A stretch of DNA of 41,221 bases from an uncultured Roseburia sp. (GTDB lineage Bacteria; Bacillota; Clostridia; Lachnospirales; Lachnospiraceae), in assembly GCA_934358955.1 (NCBI GenBank), contig CAKRLC010000010.1:1-41221 (forward strand), given 5' to 3'. The position numbers and the translations under genes were made by a program. Every line of letters begins with the position of its first letter. The stretch's first letter is position 1. This document shows, piece after piece, positions 26,585-35,080 of the stretch. The notes beneath the pieces are model-generated. The model ran no database searches. It had not been told where the DNA came from and saw only the letters and a program-made list of their open reading frames with translations.

Positions 26585-27724
26585 CTATTTCAGCAAATTT
26601 CCTGCAATTACCATCTTCTGGATTTCAGAAGTGCCTTCATAGATTTCTGTGATCTTAGCGTCACGCATCATTCTTTCTACTGGATAATCTCTTGTGTATC
26701 CATATCCACCGAATAACTGTACTGCTCTCCAGGTAATTTCTCTTGCTGTCTCAGAAGCAAATAATTTAGCCATTGCAGCTTTATCAGAATAAGCTTCGCC
26801 ATTATCTTTTGCACATGCAGCGCTATATACAAGGTATCTAGCAGCTTCTACTCTTGTCTTCATATCAGCAAGTGTGAATTTTGTATTCTGGAATGCTGCG
26901 ATAGGACGTCCGAACTGTTCTCTTGTCTTAACATATTCTACAGCTGCGTCTAATGCGCCTTCAGCAATACCAAGTGCCTGTGCAGCGATACCGATACGTC
27001 CGCCATCAAGAGTTGCCATAGCAATCTTGAATCCTTTGTTAACTTCTCCTAAAAGGTTTTCCTTCGGAACTTTTACGTTTTCGAAAATCAGCTCGCATGT
27101 AGAAGATCCACGGATACCCATTTTCTTCTCATGACTTCCAAAGCTGAATCCTTCCCATCCTTTTTCTACGATGAAAGCACTGATTCCTTTGTTTCCAAGT
27201 TCTTTGTTTGTCATTGCGAATACAACGTAAACATCAGCAACTTCACCGTTTGTGATGAAGATCTTGCTTCCGTTTAATAAGTAGTGATCGCCTTTGTCTT
27301 CTGCAACTGTTCTCTGTCCAGCAGCGTCAGATCCAGCGCCCGGCTCAGTAAGACCGAAAGCACCAAGCTTCGCACCAGATGCAAGGTCTGGAAGGTATTT
27401 CTGTTTCTGTTCTTCTGTTCCGAATGCTTCGATTGGCCAGCAGCATAAAGATGTGTGAGCTGAAATTGTAACACCTGTACTTGCGCATGCTTTGGAAACT
27501 TCTTCTACTGCAAGAACGTAAGACATATTGTCTGCGCCTGCTCCGCCGTACTCTTCAGCGACCGGGATTCCGAGAAGTCCTGTTTCTCCAAGCTGTGGAA
27601 TCAGTTCTTCCGGGAAGCGCTCCTGCTCATCTAACTCTGCAGCGATTGGTTTGATAAACTGCTCTGTAAATTCAACGAACATGTCTTTCATTAACTGCTG
27701 GTCTTCACTTAATTTAAATTCCAT
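26585..27724 (-). CDS. Acyl-CoA dehydrogenase, butyryl-CoA dehydrogenase-like
   Basis: The 379-residue flavoprotein matches the short-chain acyl-CoA dehydrogenase/Bcd group, which with bifurcating Etf reduces enoyl-CoA. It has FGLTEPGAGSDAAGQRT (FAD/substrate), MGIRGSSTCELIFENVKVP, and the catalytic glutamate in KITEIYEGTSEIQK near the C-terminus. It follows etfB-etfA in transcription order, unlike the usual bcd-etfB-etfA order of butyrate clusters. Within this locus it might act on the pathway's CoA ester rather than on crotonyl-CoA; caffeyl-CoA reductase CarC of Acetobacterium is a related example. Confidence 0.9.
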   Translation of the reverse strand: MEFKLSEDQQLMKDMFVEFTEQFIKPIAAELDEQERFPEELIPQLGETGLLGIPVAEEYGGAGADNMSYVLAVEEVSKACASTGVTISAHTSLCCWPIEAFGTEEQKQKYLPDLASGAKLGAFGLTEPGAGSDAAGQRTVAEDKGDHYLLNGSKIFITNGEVADVYVVFAMTNKELGNKGISAFIVEKGWEGFSFGSHEKKMGIRGSSTCELIFENVKVPKENLLGEVNKGFKIAMATLDGGRIGIAAQALGIAEGALDAAVEYVKTREQFGRPIAAFQNTKFTLADMKTRVEAARYLVYSAACAKDNGEAYSDKAAMAKLFASETAREITWRAVQLFGGYGYTRDYPVERMMRDAKITEIYEGTSEIQKMVIAGNLLK

Positions 27725-27776
27725 AGTATTTTTCCTCTACCTCTCTTCTCTTACTATTAAACCCTCTGGTTACTTC

Positions 27777-28790
27777 TTATAACCCTTTGTTTTTTCTGAT
27801 CTTTTCTGTCAGAATTGGCAGAACTACTTTGAGGTCTCCAACAAGACCATAGTCTGCTACGTTGAAAATTGGTGCATCTGGATCTTTGTTGATCGCAATG
27901 ATCACATCAGAGCTGCTCATACCGGCAAGATGCTGAATTGCTCCGGAAATTCCGCAGGCAATGTAGATCTTTGGTCCAACTGTTTTACCAGTCTGGCCTA
28001 CCTGATGTGCATGTGGGATCCATCCTGCATCAACAGCTGCTCTGGAAGCTCCTACTGTAGCACCTAATACTTCTGCAAGCTCTCTTACAGGTGCAAAACC
28101 TTCTGGTCCGCCTACTCCACGTCCACCGGAAACGATGATTTCTGCGTTTTCCAGATCAACGAGTTCCCCTGCCATCTCATTAATCACTTCGAGTAATTCT
28201 ACACGTTTCTCTGCATCTGTGATCTCAACTTTTTCTTCGATCACTGGAATGTCTTTTACCTCACCTGGTTCACTCTTCTTGAATACGCCAGGTCTGACTG
28301 TTCCAAGCTGTGGTCTGTGGTCTGGACACATAATTGTTGCCATCAGGTTTCCACCGAATGCAGGTCTTGTCCATGCCATGTTGCCTGTCTCATCATCAAT
28401 ATCTAATGCTGTACAGTCTGCTGTTAAACCAGTTCCAAGTCTGCAGGAAATACGAGGTCCGATGTCTCTTCCGTTATTTGTAGCACCGATCAGCATTACG
28501 GATGGTCCGTATTTTTCGATCAGTTCGCAAAGAACTTTTGCATAAGCATCTGTGTTATAGTGCTTTAATTCAGGCTGATCAACAACGATCGCTTCGTCAG
28601 CGCCATGTGCTTTTACAGCTTCGAGTGCTGGTGCAACATTGCTTCCTAAAATCACTGCAACAAGTTTTCCGTTCTGTTTATCTGCAAGTCTTCTACCTGG
28701 AACGAGTAACTCAAGTCCTACGCTTTTCGCAGTACCTTCATCCTCTGTTTCGATAAAGACCCAAAGATCCTTTGTCTTTTCTACCGCCAT
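27777..28790 (-). CDS. etfA: Electron transfer flavoprotein alpha subunit
   Basis: The 337-residue protein has the EtfA C-terminal FAD domain with SGGRGVGGPEGF, GASRAAVDAGWIPHAHQVGQ, and CGISGAIQHLAGM (about residues 235-300). With EtfB directly upstream (15-bp gap) and Bcd-like dehydrogenase downstream it would form an EtfAB-dehydrogenase complex. In clostridia such complexes use NADH to reduce enoyl-CoA and ferredoxin together (flavin-based electron bifurcation). Confidence 0.93.
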   Translation of the reverse strand: MAVEKTKDLWVFIETEDEGTAKSVGLELLVPGRRLADKQNGKLVAVILGSNVAPALEAVKAHGADEAIVVDQPELKHYNTDAYAKVLCELIEKYGPSVMLIGATNNGRDIGPRISCRLGTGLTADCTALDIDDETGNMAWTRPAFGGNLMATIMCPDHRPQLGTVRPGVFKKSEPGEVKDIPVIEEKVEITDAEKRVELLEVINEMAGELVDLENAEIIVSGGRGVGGPEGFAPVRELAEVLGATVGASRAAVDAGWIPHAHQVGQTGKTVGPKIYIACGISGAIQHLAGMSSSDVIIAINKDPDAPIFNVADYGLVGDLKVVLPILTEKIRKNKGL

Positions 28791-28804
28791 CTCTTTTCAC
28801 CTCC

Positions 28805-29614
28805 TTAAAATACTTTATCTTCGCAGAGAATGGCAAATAATTTTTCTGCGCCTTCTTCTGATGTCGGTTCACTGATCTTCACACCTGAAGTTTTTACTTC
28901 TGGAGTAAATGTTTTCTTAACCTTTGTTGGAGAACCTTTTAATCCGATTCTCTCATTATCCATACCAGCTTCTAAATCTGCATAAGCAAGAACATTGATC
29001 TCTGCTTTCTTTGCTGCCATCTTGGATTTGATGCTAGGGAATCTAGGATCAAAGGATGGTTTTGTTACTGTGATCAGACATGGGTAAGAAACTGCAACCT
29101 TTTCAAATCCGGCTTCTACTTCTTTTTTGATCACAAGTCTGTCTTCCTCAGCTTCTGCTTCAATCGCATATGTTACCTGTGGAAGTCCGATATGCTCAGC
29201 GATTTCAGGTCCAACCTGTGCTGTATCTCCATCAATTGCCTGTTTTCCACAGAAGATGATGTCGAATTTTCCTTCTAATTCTTCTAATTTCTTAATTGCG
29301 CAGGAAAGAATGTAGCTTGTTGCAAGTGTATCACTTCCACCAAATTCTCTTCCGCTGACAAGATATGCTTTGTCTCCGCCTACAGCAAGACACTCTCTTA
29401 AAGCGTTCTCTGCCTGTGGTGGTCCCATAGATACTAATGTAATTTTCGTACCTGGTTCTTTATCTTTGATTCTTGCTGCGAGCTCCAGTGCGTATGCATC
29501 AAATGGATTGACAATACTTGGTACTCCTTCGCGAATCAGTGTTTTCTTTACCGGATCGATACGGATTTCTGTCGTATCCGGTACCTGCTTAATGCAGACA
29601 AGAATATTCTTCAT
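28805..29614 (-). CDS. etfB: Electron transfer flavoprotein beta subunit, bifurcating type
   Basis: The 269-residue protein begins MKNILVCIKQVPDTTEIRID and has the nucleotide/FAD-binding segment CGKQAIDGDTAQVGPEIAEH (about residues 122-141), the form seen in NADH-using bifurcating EtfB proteins of clostridia and Acidaminococcus. It is co-transcribed with etfA. It differs clearly from the second Etf pair on the plus strand, which is of FixA type. Confidence 0.92.
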   Translation of the reverse strand: MKNILVCIKQVPDTTEIRIDPVKKTLIREGVPSIVNPFDAYALELAARIKDKEPGTKITLVSMGPPQAENALRECLAVGGDKAYLVSGREFGGSDTLATSYILSCAIKKLEELEGKFDIIFCGKQAIDGDTAQVGPEIAEHIGLPQVTYAIEAEAEEDRLVIKKEVEAGFEKVAVSYPCLITVTKPSFDPRFPSIKSKMAAKKAEINVLAYADLEAGMDNERIGLKGSPTKVKKTFTPEVKTSGVKISEPTSEEGAEKLFAILCEDKVF

Positions 29615-29640
29615 TGCAAATATCCTCCATTCCTCTCTCT

Positions 29641-30795
29641 TTATTTATATTTCTTTAATACCTGACGGCTTGCAATAACTGTCTGAATCTCACCTGTTCC
29701 ACCGGAAATACGTGTGATTCTTAAGTCTCTATAAATACGGCTTACGCGGCTTCCGCAGTATCCGATTCCGCCCATTACCTGGAGTGCATGGTCAGCGATA
29801 TCATTTGCAGATTCGGAACAGAACTGTTTTGCAATAGATGCCTCTGCTCTTGTCAGGCAGTTGTTATCTTTGTTCCATGCGTAGTGAAGAAGCATATTTC
29901 TCATAGCTTCGATCTTCATGGTCATTTCCATGATGTGGTTCTGGATCAGCTGTAAACGTCCGATCTCCTGACCTTTTACGATTCTCTGGTTTGCGTATCT
30001 GCATGCATCTTCGTATGCGCATAATGCCTGTCCATATGCGTTGAATGCATCGATCAGACGCTCGTAATCGAAACCTTTGGATGTTGCCATTAATCCGTTT
30101 CCTTCGAAGCTGAACATATCGCTTTCTTCGATCTCAACATCATCAAACCAGATGTCGTTTACGTTTTCCATGTTTAATCCCATTTTTTCCATTGGCTCTT
30201 TCTTGCAGCCTGGAACGTTTGTAGGAACAAACCATAATGTAAGCTGTTCTGGGTTCTCGCTGTTTTTAGCAAGTGTCAGACAGTAATCATTGTCCTGTGC
30301 TCCGGAAATGAAGTGTTTGTGTCCGTTGATGTATACTTTTCCGTTACGACGTGTATAAGTTGTCAGAATTGTATTGCTGGATAATTCAGTACCTGCAGTT
30401 GGCTCTGAGAATCCCTGTGCGAATGCTCCGTTTCCTTTGAAGAATAAAGGCATGAATTTGTCGATCTGCTCTTTTGTTCCGTTCTCTAAAAGTGCATCAG
30501 CTTTTACATGATCCCAGAAAAGGTAGATTGGTGCGCCACAGCGTCCTAAAGCTTCCATTACGAGGAACATTGTAACTGCGCCTTCGCCGCCACCTGGTTC
30601 TCCATCTTCTCCTTCTGCTTCTTCTGGTAAGAACATGCTAAAGCATCCGAGCTCTTTTAAGATCTCCCACCATTTTTCTGGATGTGTGTGGTTTTTGTCA
30701 CAGTCCTGGAAGTAAGGCTCAAGATTTTCTCTTGTCATAGCCTCTTCGATTGCCTGTACCATTAATTCCTGTTCTTCTGTAATTCTGAAATCCAT
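29641..30795 (-). CDS. CaiA-like acyl-CoA dehydrogenase (crotonobetainyl-CoA reductase family)
   Basis: The 384-residue flavoprotein resembles E. coli CaiA along its length: TTYTRRNGKVYINGHKHFIS, CAYEDACRYANQRIVKGQEI, and a C-terminus YRDLRITRISGGTGEIQ. Where Bcd-type enzymes have the catalytic glutamate (YEGTSE), this protein has glycine (SGGTGE), as CaiA does (SGGSDE). CaiA reduces crotonobetainyl-CoA to gamma-butyrobetainyl-CoA with electrons from FixAB-type Etf. A FixAB pair lies on the divergent arm. The true substrate here is unknown. Confidence 0.82.
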   Translation of the reverse strand: MDFRITEEQELMVQAIEEAMTRENLEPYFQDCDKNHTHPEKWWEILKELGCFSMFLPEEAEGEDGEPGGGEGAVTMFLVMEALGRCGAPIYLFWDHVKADALLENGTKEQIDKFMPLFFKGNGAFAQGFSEPTAGTELSSNTILTTYTRRNGKVYINGHKHFISGAQDNDYCLTLAKNSENPEQLTLWFVPTNVPGCKKEPMEKMGLNMENVNDIWFDDVEIEESDMFSFEGNGLMATSKGFDYERLIDAFNAYGQALCAYEDACRYANQRIVKGQEIGRLQLIQNHIMEMTMKIEAMRNMLLHYAWNKDNNCLTRAEASIAKQFCSESANDIADHALQVMGGIGYCGSRVSRIYRDLRITRISGGTGEIQTVIASRQVLKKYK

Positions 30796-30869
30796 ATTAT
30801 TTCCTCCATTATTTTTCTTAATTATATTTTACATGGTTTCTTTTTTCATTCCATGACAAACACTTGTTA

Positions 30870-31646
30870 TTATCTGCCTTTCCAGTCCGGTTTGCGTTTC
30901 TCTAAGAAAGCTTTTGGTCCTTCTACTGCATCTTCTGTTTTCTCGATGTAGTCCCAGCAGCGATTGCAATATCTCTGTGCGTCTTCGAAAGAGCACTGTG
31001 TTGCTACATGGAAAATCTCTTTGCTGAGTTTTAATGAGATCGGTGCATTTGCTGCGATGATCTCTGCTAATTCCATTGCTTTGTCCATAACCTGTTCTCT
31101 TGGAACAACGTAGTTAACAAGACCTACCTCGTAAGCACGCTGTGCATCGATCAGTTTTCCTGTCAGAACCATCTCAGATGCGATCTTCTTAGGAATGATG
31201 TTTGGTAAACGGATGAGTCCACCGCTTGTTGCTAAGAATCCGACTTTTACTTCAGAAAGTCCGAATCTTGCATTCTCAGATGCAACGATAATGTCACATG
31301 CAAGTGCGATCTCAAGACCACCTGCTACTGCAGTTCCGTTTGCTGCACAGATGATCGGTTTTGCGGAAAGACGCTCTGTGATTCCTGCAAATCCGTGTGC
31401 CATAATTGTCTGGCAGGTTCCGTTTTCATCGTAAGCTGCTAAGTCTTCTCCGGAACAGAAGCTTCTGTCACCTGTTCCTGTAATAATGATCGCGCCAACT
31501 TCCGGATTCTGTTCCGCATCATTTAAGATCTGTTCCATCATTGCGGATGTTTCCGGGTCGATTGCATTACGGCGCTCTTCACGGTTGATCGTTACGATCA
31601 GTACGCCATTTTTCAGTTCAGTAAGTACTTTCTTTGTTTCCCCCAT
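30870..31646 (-). CDS. CaiD-like enoyl-CoA hydratase
   Basis: The 258-residue crotonase-fold enzyme has the oxyanion-hole segments SFCSGEDLAAY and AVAGGLEIALACD, and ends EDAVEGPKAFLEKRKPDWKG, like CaiD (carnityl-CoA dehydratase). It likely removes or adds water at the beta carbon of the CoA ester. I placed the start at the ATG at 31646, which has GAGGTG eight bases before it; the GTG at 31655 is part of that ribosome site. A 74-bp gap separates it from the CaiA-like gene. Confidence 0.82.
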   Translation of the reverse strand: MGETKKVLTELKNGVLIVTINREERRNAIDPETSAMMEQILNDAEQNPEVGAIIITGTGDRSFCSGEDLAAYDENGTCQTIMAHGFAGITERLSAKPIICAANGTAVAGGLEIALACDIIVASENARFGLSEVKVGFLATSGGLIRLPNIIPKKIASEMVLTGKLIDAQRAYEVGLVNYVVPREQVMDKAMELAEIIAANAPISLKLSKEIFHVATQCSFEDAQRYCNRCWDYIEKTEDAVEGPKAFLEKRKPDWKGR

Positions 31647-31677
31647 AATTGTCACCTCATTTTTTCTATCATTACAT

Positions 31678-32304
31678 CTATCTGCACATCTTCAGATAGA
31701 CGTTATGCTCTTTTTCCCACTTCAATGTGGTTGTGTCTCCATGCCCAGGACATAGGGTAATGTCCTCGATGGCAAGATTTTTAATTTTTCTCAGGCTCTG
31801 CATCATCTGGCGCTCATTTCCACCTTCAAAATCCGTTCTTCCAATACTTCCCTGGAAAATCGTATCTCCGGTAAAGATTGCATCCTTTGTCAGAAACAGA
31901 ACGGATCCCGGCGTATGTCCCGGTGTTTCCATTACAGTGATCTCTGTTCCTGCGATCACCAGCTTCTGTCCATCTTCGATCGTCTTCACATTCTTAAATG
32001 CTCTGACCGTCGGGAACTGCTGTCCCATATCATACTCCGTAAGGCTCTCCGGAATGTCCTTTGCATTGCAATACACCGGAATCTCTTTCCAGCGCTCCTG
32101 CAGCTTCGGTACCGCAAGAATATGATCGTAATGACCATGTGTCAGAAGAATTGCTTCCGGATAAATCTGCTTTTCTTCCAGGATGGAGATCAGCTTCTTT
32201 GGATTATCTGCAGGATCAACAAGAAATCCTCTTCCCGGTTCCTGTCCTTCTGCAATATAACAGTTTGTGATAAATGCCCCTACCGGGACTCTGGTTATCT
32301 GCAT
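31678..32304 (-). CDS. MBL-fold metallohydrolase, glyoxalase II-like
   Basis: The 208-residue protein has the metal-binding LLTHGHYDHI motif (about residue 55), MRTPGHTPGS-type region (METPGHTPGSVLFL, about 130), and CPGHGDTTT near the end: a complete metallo-beta-lactamase fold zinc site. Family members cleave thioesters (glyoxalase II) among others. In this cluster it could release acid from CoA or repair misacylated thiols; this is inferred from position only. GGAGGAAAG lies before the ATG. Confidence 0.82.
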   Translation of the reverse strand: MQITRVPVGAFITNCYIAEGQEPGRGFLVDPADNPKKLISILEEKQIYPEAILLTHGHYDHILAVPKLQERWKEIPVYCNAKDIPESLTEYDMGQQFPTVRAFKNVKTIEDGQKLVIAGTEITVMETPGHTPGSVLFLTKDAIFTGDTIFQGSIGRTDFEGGNERQMMQSLRKIKNLAIEDITLCPGHGDTTTLKWEKEHNVYLKMCR

Positions 32305-32347
32305 CTTTCCTCCTACACAAAACCTGTATTCTATCTGTGATCCAGGA

Positions 32348-33562
32348 TTAGATCATGCTGCTTCCGACAACACCATCTGCAAAGAGCTGGTTAATCTTTT
32401 CTTCGCTGTATCCGAGTCCTGCAAGGATCTCTCTGCTGTCTTCGCCAAGAAGCGGTGCGCCTCTCCAGATCGGGCATAACTCGTCGTTGAACCGGATCGG
32501 ATTGTTGTAGAATCTCATCTGTCCAATCTTTTCCTGATCAACGAGTGTTGTCGTCTCTGTTGAATTTGCATGCTCTGAAGTATACGCTTCAATAAACGGA
32601 AGTACTTCAGATGCCGGTACTCCGGCTTCTGTCAGACGTTTTTCTATCTCGCTCCGTTTATAAGTAACGGTTACTTTTTCAAGTTCTTCTATCAGGCTGT
32701 CCCTGTTTGCGATTCTTGCCGCATTATCTGCAAATCTTGGATCATCTTTTAAGTGTCCGGCATCTAATGCATCGCACATCTTAGCCCAACGTTCCTCGCT
32801 GTCTGCAATAATAACTGCCCAGCCGTCTCTTGCTTCGAAAATTCCGTATGGTGCTGTGAAGCGGTCATGATTACCGAATCTTGACTGTGTATAAGTTCCT
32901 TTTCCGTAATCAACAACGGTCTCGCCACAGGAGATCATTGCCGTATCCATCATACCGATATCAACTCTACATCCTTCCCCTGTCTTACGTGCCTGGATCA
33001 GACCGATCAGTGCTGCGTTTAATGCGTGTGTTCCGGTCAAGGTATCACAGTTAGCATTTCCTGCTTTCATTGGTGCGCCGTCCGGTTCTCCGTTGCTTCC
33101 TGCAAATCCGCCTCGGGCTGCTGCGATTGCATCATAACATGGATATTTTTTCAGAGGTCCTGTTGCTCCGAATCCGCTCAGTGATACGAACACGATCTTT
33201 GGATTGATCTTTTTCAGTTCTTCATATCCAAGTCCGAGTCGGTCGATGGATCCGCTCTTGAAGTTTTCAAGTACGACATCTGCTTCCTTTACCATATCGT
33301 AAATGACCTGTTTGCCTTCCTGTGAAGACAGATCCAGCTCGATGCTCTGTTTGTTCTTATTGTATGCTGTATAAAGGGTACTTAATCCGTTTACGAATGG
33401 ATCCCATGTTCTTGCCTGGTCACCGCTGCCATAGCGTTCTACTTTCCAGACTTCAGCTCCCATATCTGCAAACTGCCATGCCACATATACACCTGCAAGT
33501 GCAATCGTAAAATCAAGCACTTTTACATCTTTCAATGGTCCCTTTCTGTTCTCTGTTCCCAT
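32348..33562 (-). CDS. Class III (CaiB/BaiF) CoA-transferase with catalytic Asp
   Basis: The 404-residue protein has the CaiB-family start (LDFTIALAGVYVAWQFADMGAEVWKVE), ENFKSGSIDRLGLGYEELKK, and the region GNANCDTLTGTHALNAALIG in which Asp173 aligns with the catalytic aspartate (Asp169) known in Frc and CaiB. Such enzymes move CoA from a product thioester onto the incoming acid. A second family member ends 15 bp upstream. The two together may form homodimers each or a mixed dimer. Confidence 0.9.
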   Translation of the reverse strand: MGTENRKGPLKDVKVLDFTIALAGVYVAWQFADMGAEVWKVERYGSGDQARTWDPFVNGLSTLYTAYNKNKQSIELDLSSQEGKQVIYDMVKEADVVLENFKSGSIDRLGLGYEELKKINPKIVFVSLSGFGATGPLKKYPCYDAIAAARGGFAGSNGEPDGAPMKAGNANCDTLTGTHALNAALIGLIQARKTGEGCRVDIGMMDTAMISCGETVVDYGKGTYTQSRFGNHDRFTAPYGIFEARDGWAVIIADSEERWAKMCDALDAGHLKDDPRFADNAARIANRDSLIEELEKVTVTYKRSEIEKRLTEAGVPASEVLPFIEAYTSEHANSTETTTLVDQEKIGQMRFYNNPIRFNDELCPIWRGAPLLGEDSREILAGLGYSEEKINQLFADGVVGSSMI

Positions 33563-33577
33563 AGCCTTTGACTCTCC

Positions 33578-34705
33578 TTATTCTACACCGTATTCTGTCA
33601 GAACTGCCTGCGTATCTGCACCAAGCATATGACCAGGTTCTATGTTATTAAGATCATCCGCACCGGAGAACTTCGCCGGAACCCCGATCTGTGTCTCGTC
33701 TCCTACCGTGATCATCATTCCACGGTCTGCAACCTGTTCATCCTTCATCAGCTCTTCTACTGTATTGCAAGGTCCTCCAGGCACCATTGCCCTGCGGCAG
33801 ATCTGATCTGCTTCATCAATTGAGATCGTTGCAAAATAATCTTTTAACTGCTGGTCAAGTTCTCCGAAGTAATGCTTCATGGAACGATCCGGATCGTGTG
33901 CATATACGCTTCCTTCTCCCCAGTCATCCCTGCCGGCCTCTCTTGCAAAGTCAAGCCACTGTTTGTCACTTCCGATACTTAAAGCAAACCATCCATCCTT
34001 GCAGCGGAATGTATCCGTCGGGTTTGTTGTCGGGAATCCGTTGCCAAGACGTCTTGGCAATACATTCAGTCCCTGCATGCATTCTGCAAAGGTATCATCA
34101 AGCTCCATCATTGTATGCCATGAGCTTACGGAAACTTTGCTGCCCTCTCCACTCTCTTCTGCTTTCAGATATGCAGCCATCATTCCTGCTGTGAGATGCC
34201 AGCTTGCATAAATGTAAGCCAGTGGGAAACCAAACTTTGTCGGTCTCTCCGGAAAACCGGTCTTCTCAAGCAGTCCGCATTTTGCCATGACGATCAGGTC
34301 ATAGTCAGGACAGTCTTTCCATGGTCCTTCATTACCAAATGGTGTTAACACTCCGTAAATAAGCTTCGGATTCACTGCTTTTAAGTCCTCGTATCCCAAT
34401 CCGAGTCCTTCCATATAATCTTCCTGCTTATTTACCGCTACCATATCACATTTTGCTGCAAGCTTTCTTACGATCTCCTGACCGTCTGCTGTTGTATAAT
34501 CAATCGCAATGCTCTTCTTGCCGCGCAGATAGTACTGTGCATATGGTCCTTCTTCCTCCGGTGTTCCTCCCCGGCGCCGGATATCATCGCCGCCCTGTGG
34601 CTTTTCCACCTTAAGTACTGTTGCCCCGTAATCTGCAAACACGCTTCCGATATACGGGTTTCCCTCAGTGAGATCCAATACCGTTACTGCTTTCAAAGGT
34701 TTCAT
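33578..34705 (-). CDS. Class III CoA-transferase family protein lacking catalytic Asp
   Basis: The 375-residue protein has the CaiB fold signature (TVLDLTEGNPYIGSVFADYG, LKVEKPQGGDDIRRRGG, GLGLGYEDLKAVNPKLIYG), but at the place of the catalytic aspartate the sequence reads PLAYIYASWHLTAG; counting back from the conserved GEG, Tyr164 holds that position. I see no nearby Asp that could replace it. It is the first gene of the minus arm, with AGGAGGAGG before the ATG. It may be a non-catalytic partner of the CoA-transferase next to it. Known mixed class III enzymes such as BbsEF give a precedent. Confidence 0.85.
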   Translation of the reverse strand: MKPLKAVTVLDLTEGNPYIGSVFADYGATVLKVEKPQGGDDIRRRGGTPEEEGPYAQYYLRGKKSIAIDYTTADGQEIVRKLAAKCDMVAVNKQEDYMEGLGLGYEDLKAVNPKLIYGVLTPFGNEGPWKDCPDYDLIVMAKCGLLEKTGFPERPTKFGFPLAYIYASWHLTAGMMAAYLKAEESGEGSKVSVSSWHTMMELDDTFAECMQGLNVLPRRLGNGFPTTNPTDTFRCKDGWFALSIGSDKQWLDFAREAGRDDWGEGSVYAHDPDRSMKHYFGELDQQLKDYFATISIDEADQICRRAMVPGGPCNTVEELMKDEQVADRGMMITVGDETQIGVPAKFSGADDLNNIEPGHMLGADTQAVLTEYGVE

Positions 34706-34722
34706 GATAACCTCCTCCTATT

Positions 34723-34741
34723 TTGTTTGATGTCCGAACAA
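34723..34741. promoter_or_regulatory. Imperfect palindrome in the leader of the minus arm
   Basis: TTGTTTG-N5-CGAACAA has 6 of 7 paired positions per arm and lies 18-36 bp upstream of the CoA-transferase start codon, just before its ribosome site. It shares its half-site with the other repeats in this control region, so it is a candidate operator. Confidence 0.35.
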
Positions 34742-34867
34742 TTCATTTTCATTTCAAACATTTCGTTTTATTTTTATCATACTTCTATTATTTCGTTATT
34801 TTGAATAAATTGCAAGCTTTTTTTTATTTTTTTTCGATATTTTTTTCATTTTTTTGCAGTTTTGTTG

Positions 34868-34896
34868 TTGACACCGCGCTTTATTCATAATAAGAT
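34868..34896 (+). promoter_or_regulatory. Promoter of the fixAB-caiC-like arm
   Basis: TTGACA and TAAGAT spaced 17 bp. The resulting leader of about 180 nt contains most of the TTGTTT/AACAA half-sites, which makes control in the leader or by a bound repressor plausible. Confidence 0.6.
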
Positions 34897-35080
34897 AAGT
34901 TTACAAATTTAACATTTTTTCCCGTTTTAAAGTTGTTTCATTTTTCAAAATTGTTTTTTTATCATACAATTTTTAAACAATTCAAGACATTTTGAGACAA
35001 CGCATGGTATTATTCCTTTTATTACCATGATTGAAACAATTTAAAACACCACAAAAATAATTTTAGGAGCAGGTGAGCAA

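Larger units (their letters stand above)
34706..35080. promoter_or_regulatory. Divergent control region of the cai/fix-like locus
   Basis: This 375-bp, very AT-rich gap contains back-to-back transcription signals. Plus strand: TTGACA (34868-34873) and TAAGAT (34891-34896) spaced 17 bp, about 180 bp before FixA. Minus strand: TTCAAA and TATGAT (34776-34781) spaced 18 bp. Repeated half-sites related to TTGTT(T/C) / AACAATTCA occur on both strands: GAACAATTC at 34736, GTTGTTTCA at 34934, AAACAATTCAAG near 34975 and TTGAAACAATTT at 35030. No regulator gene is adjacent. Confidence 0.55.
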
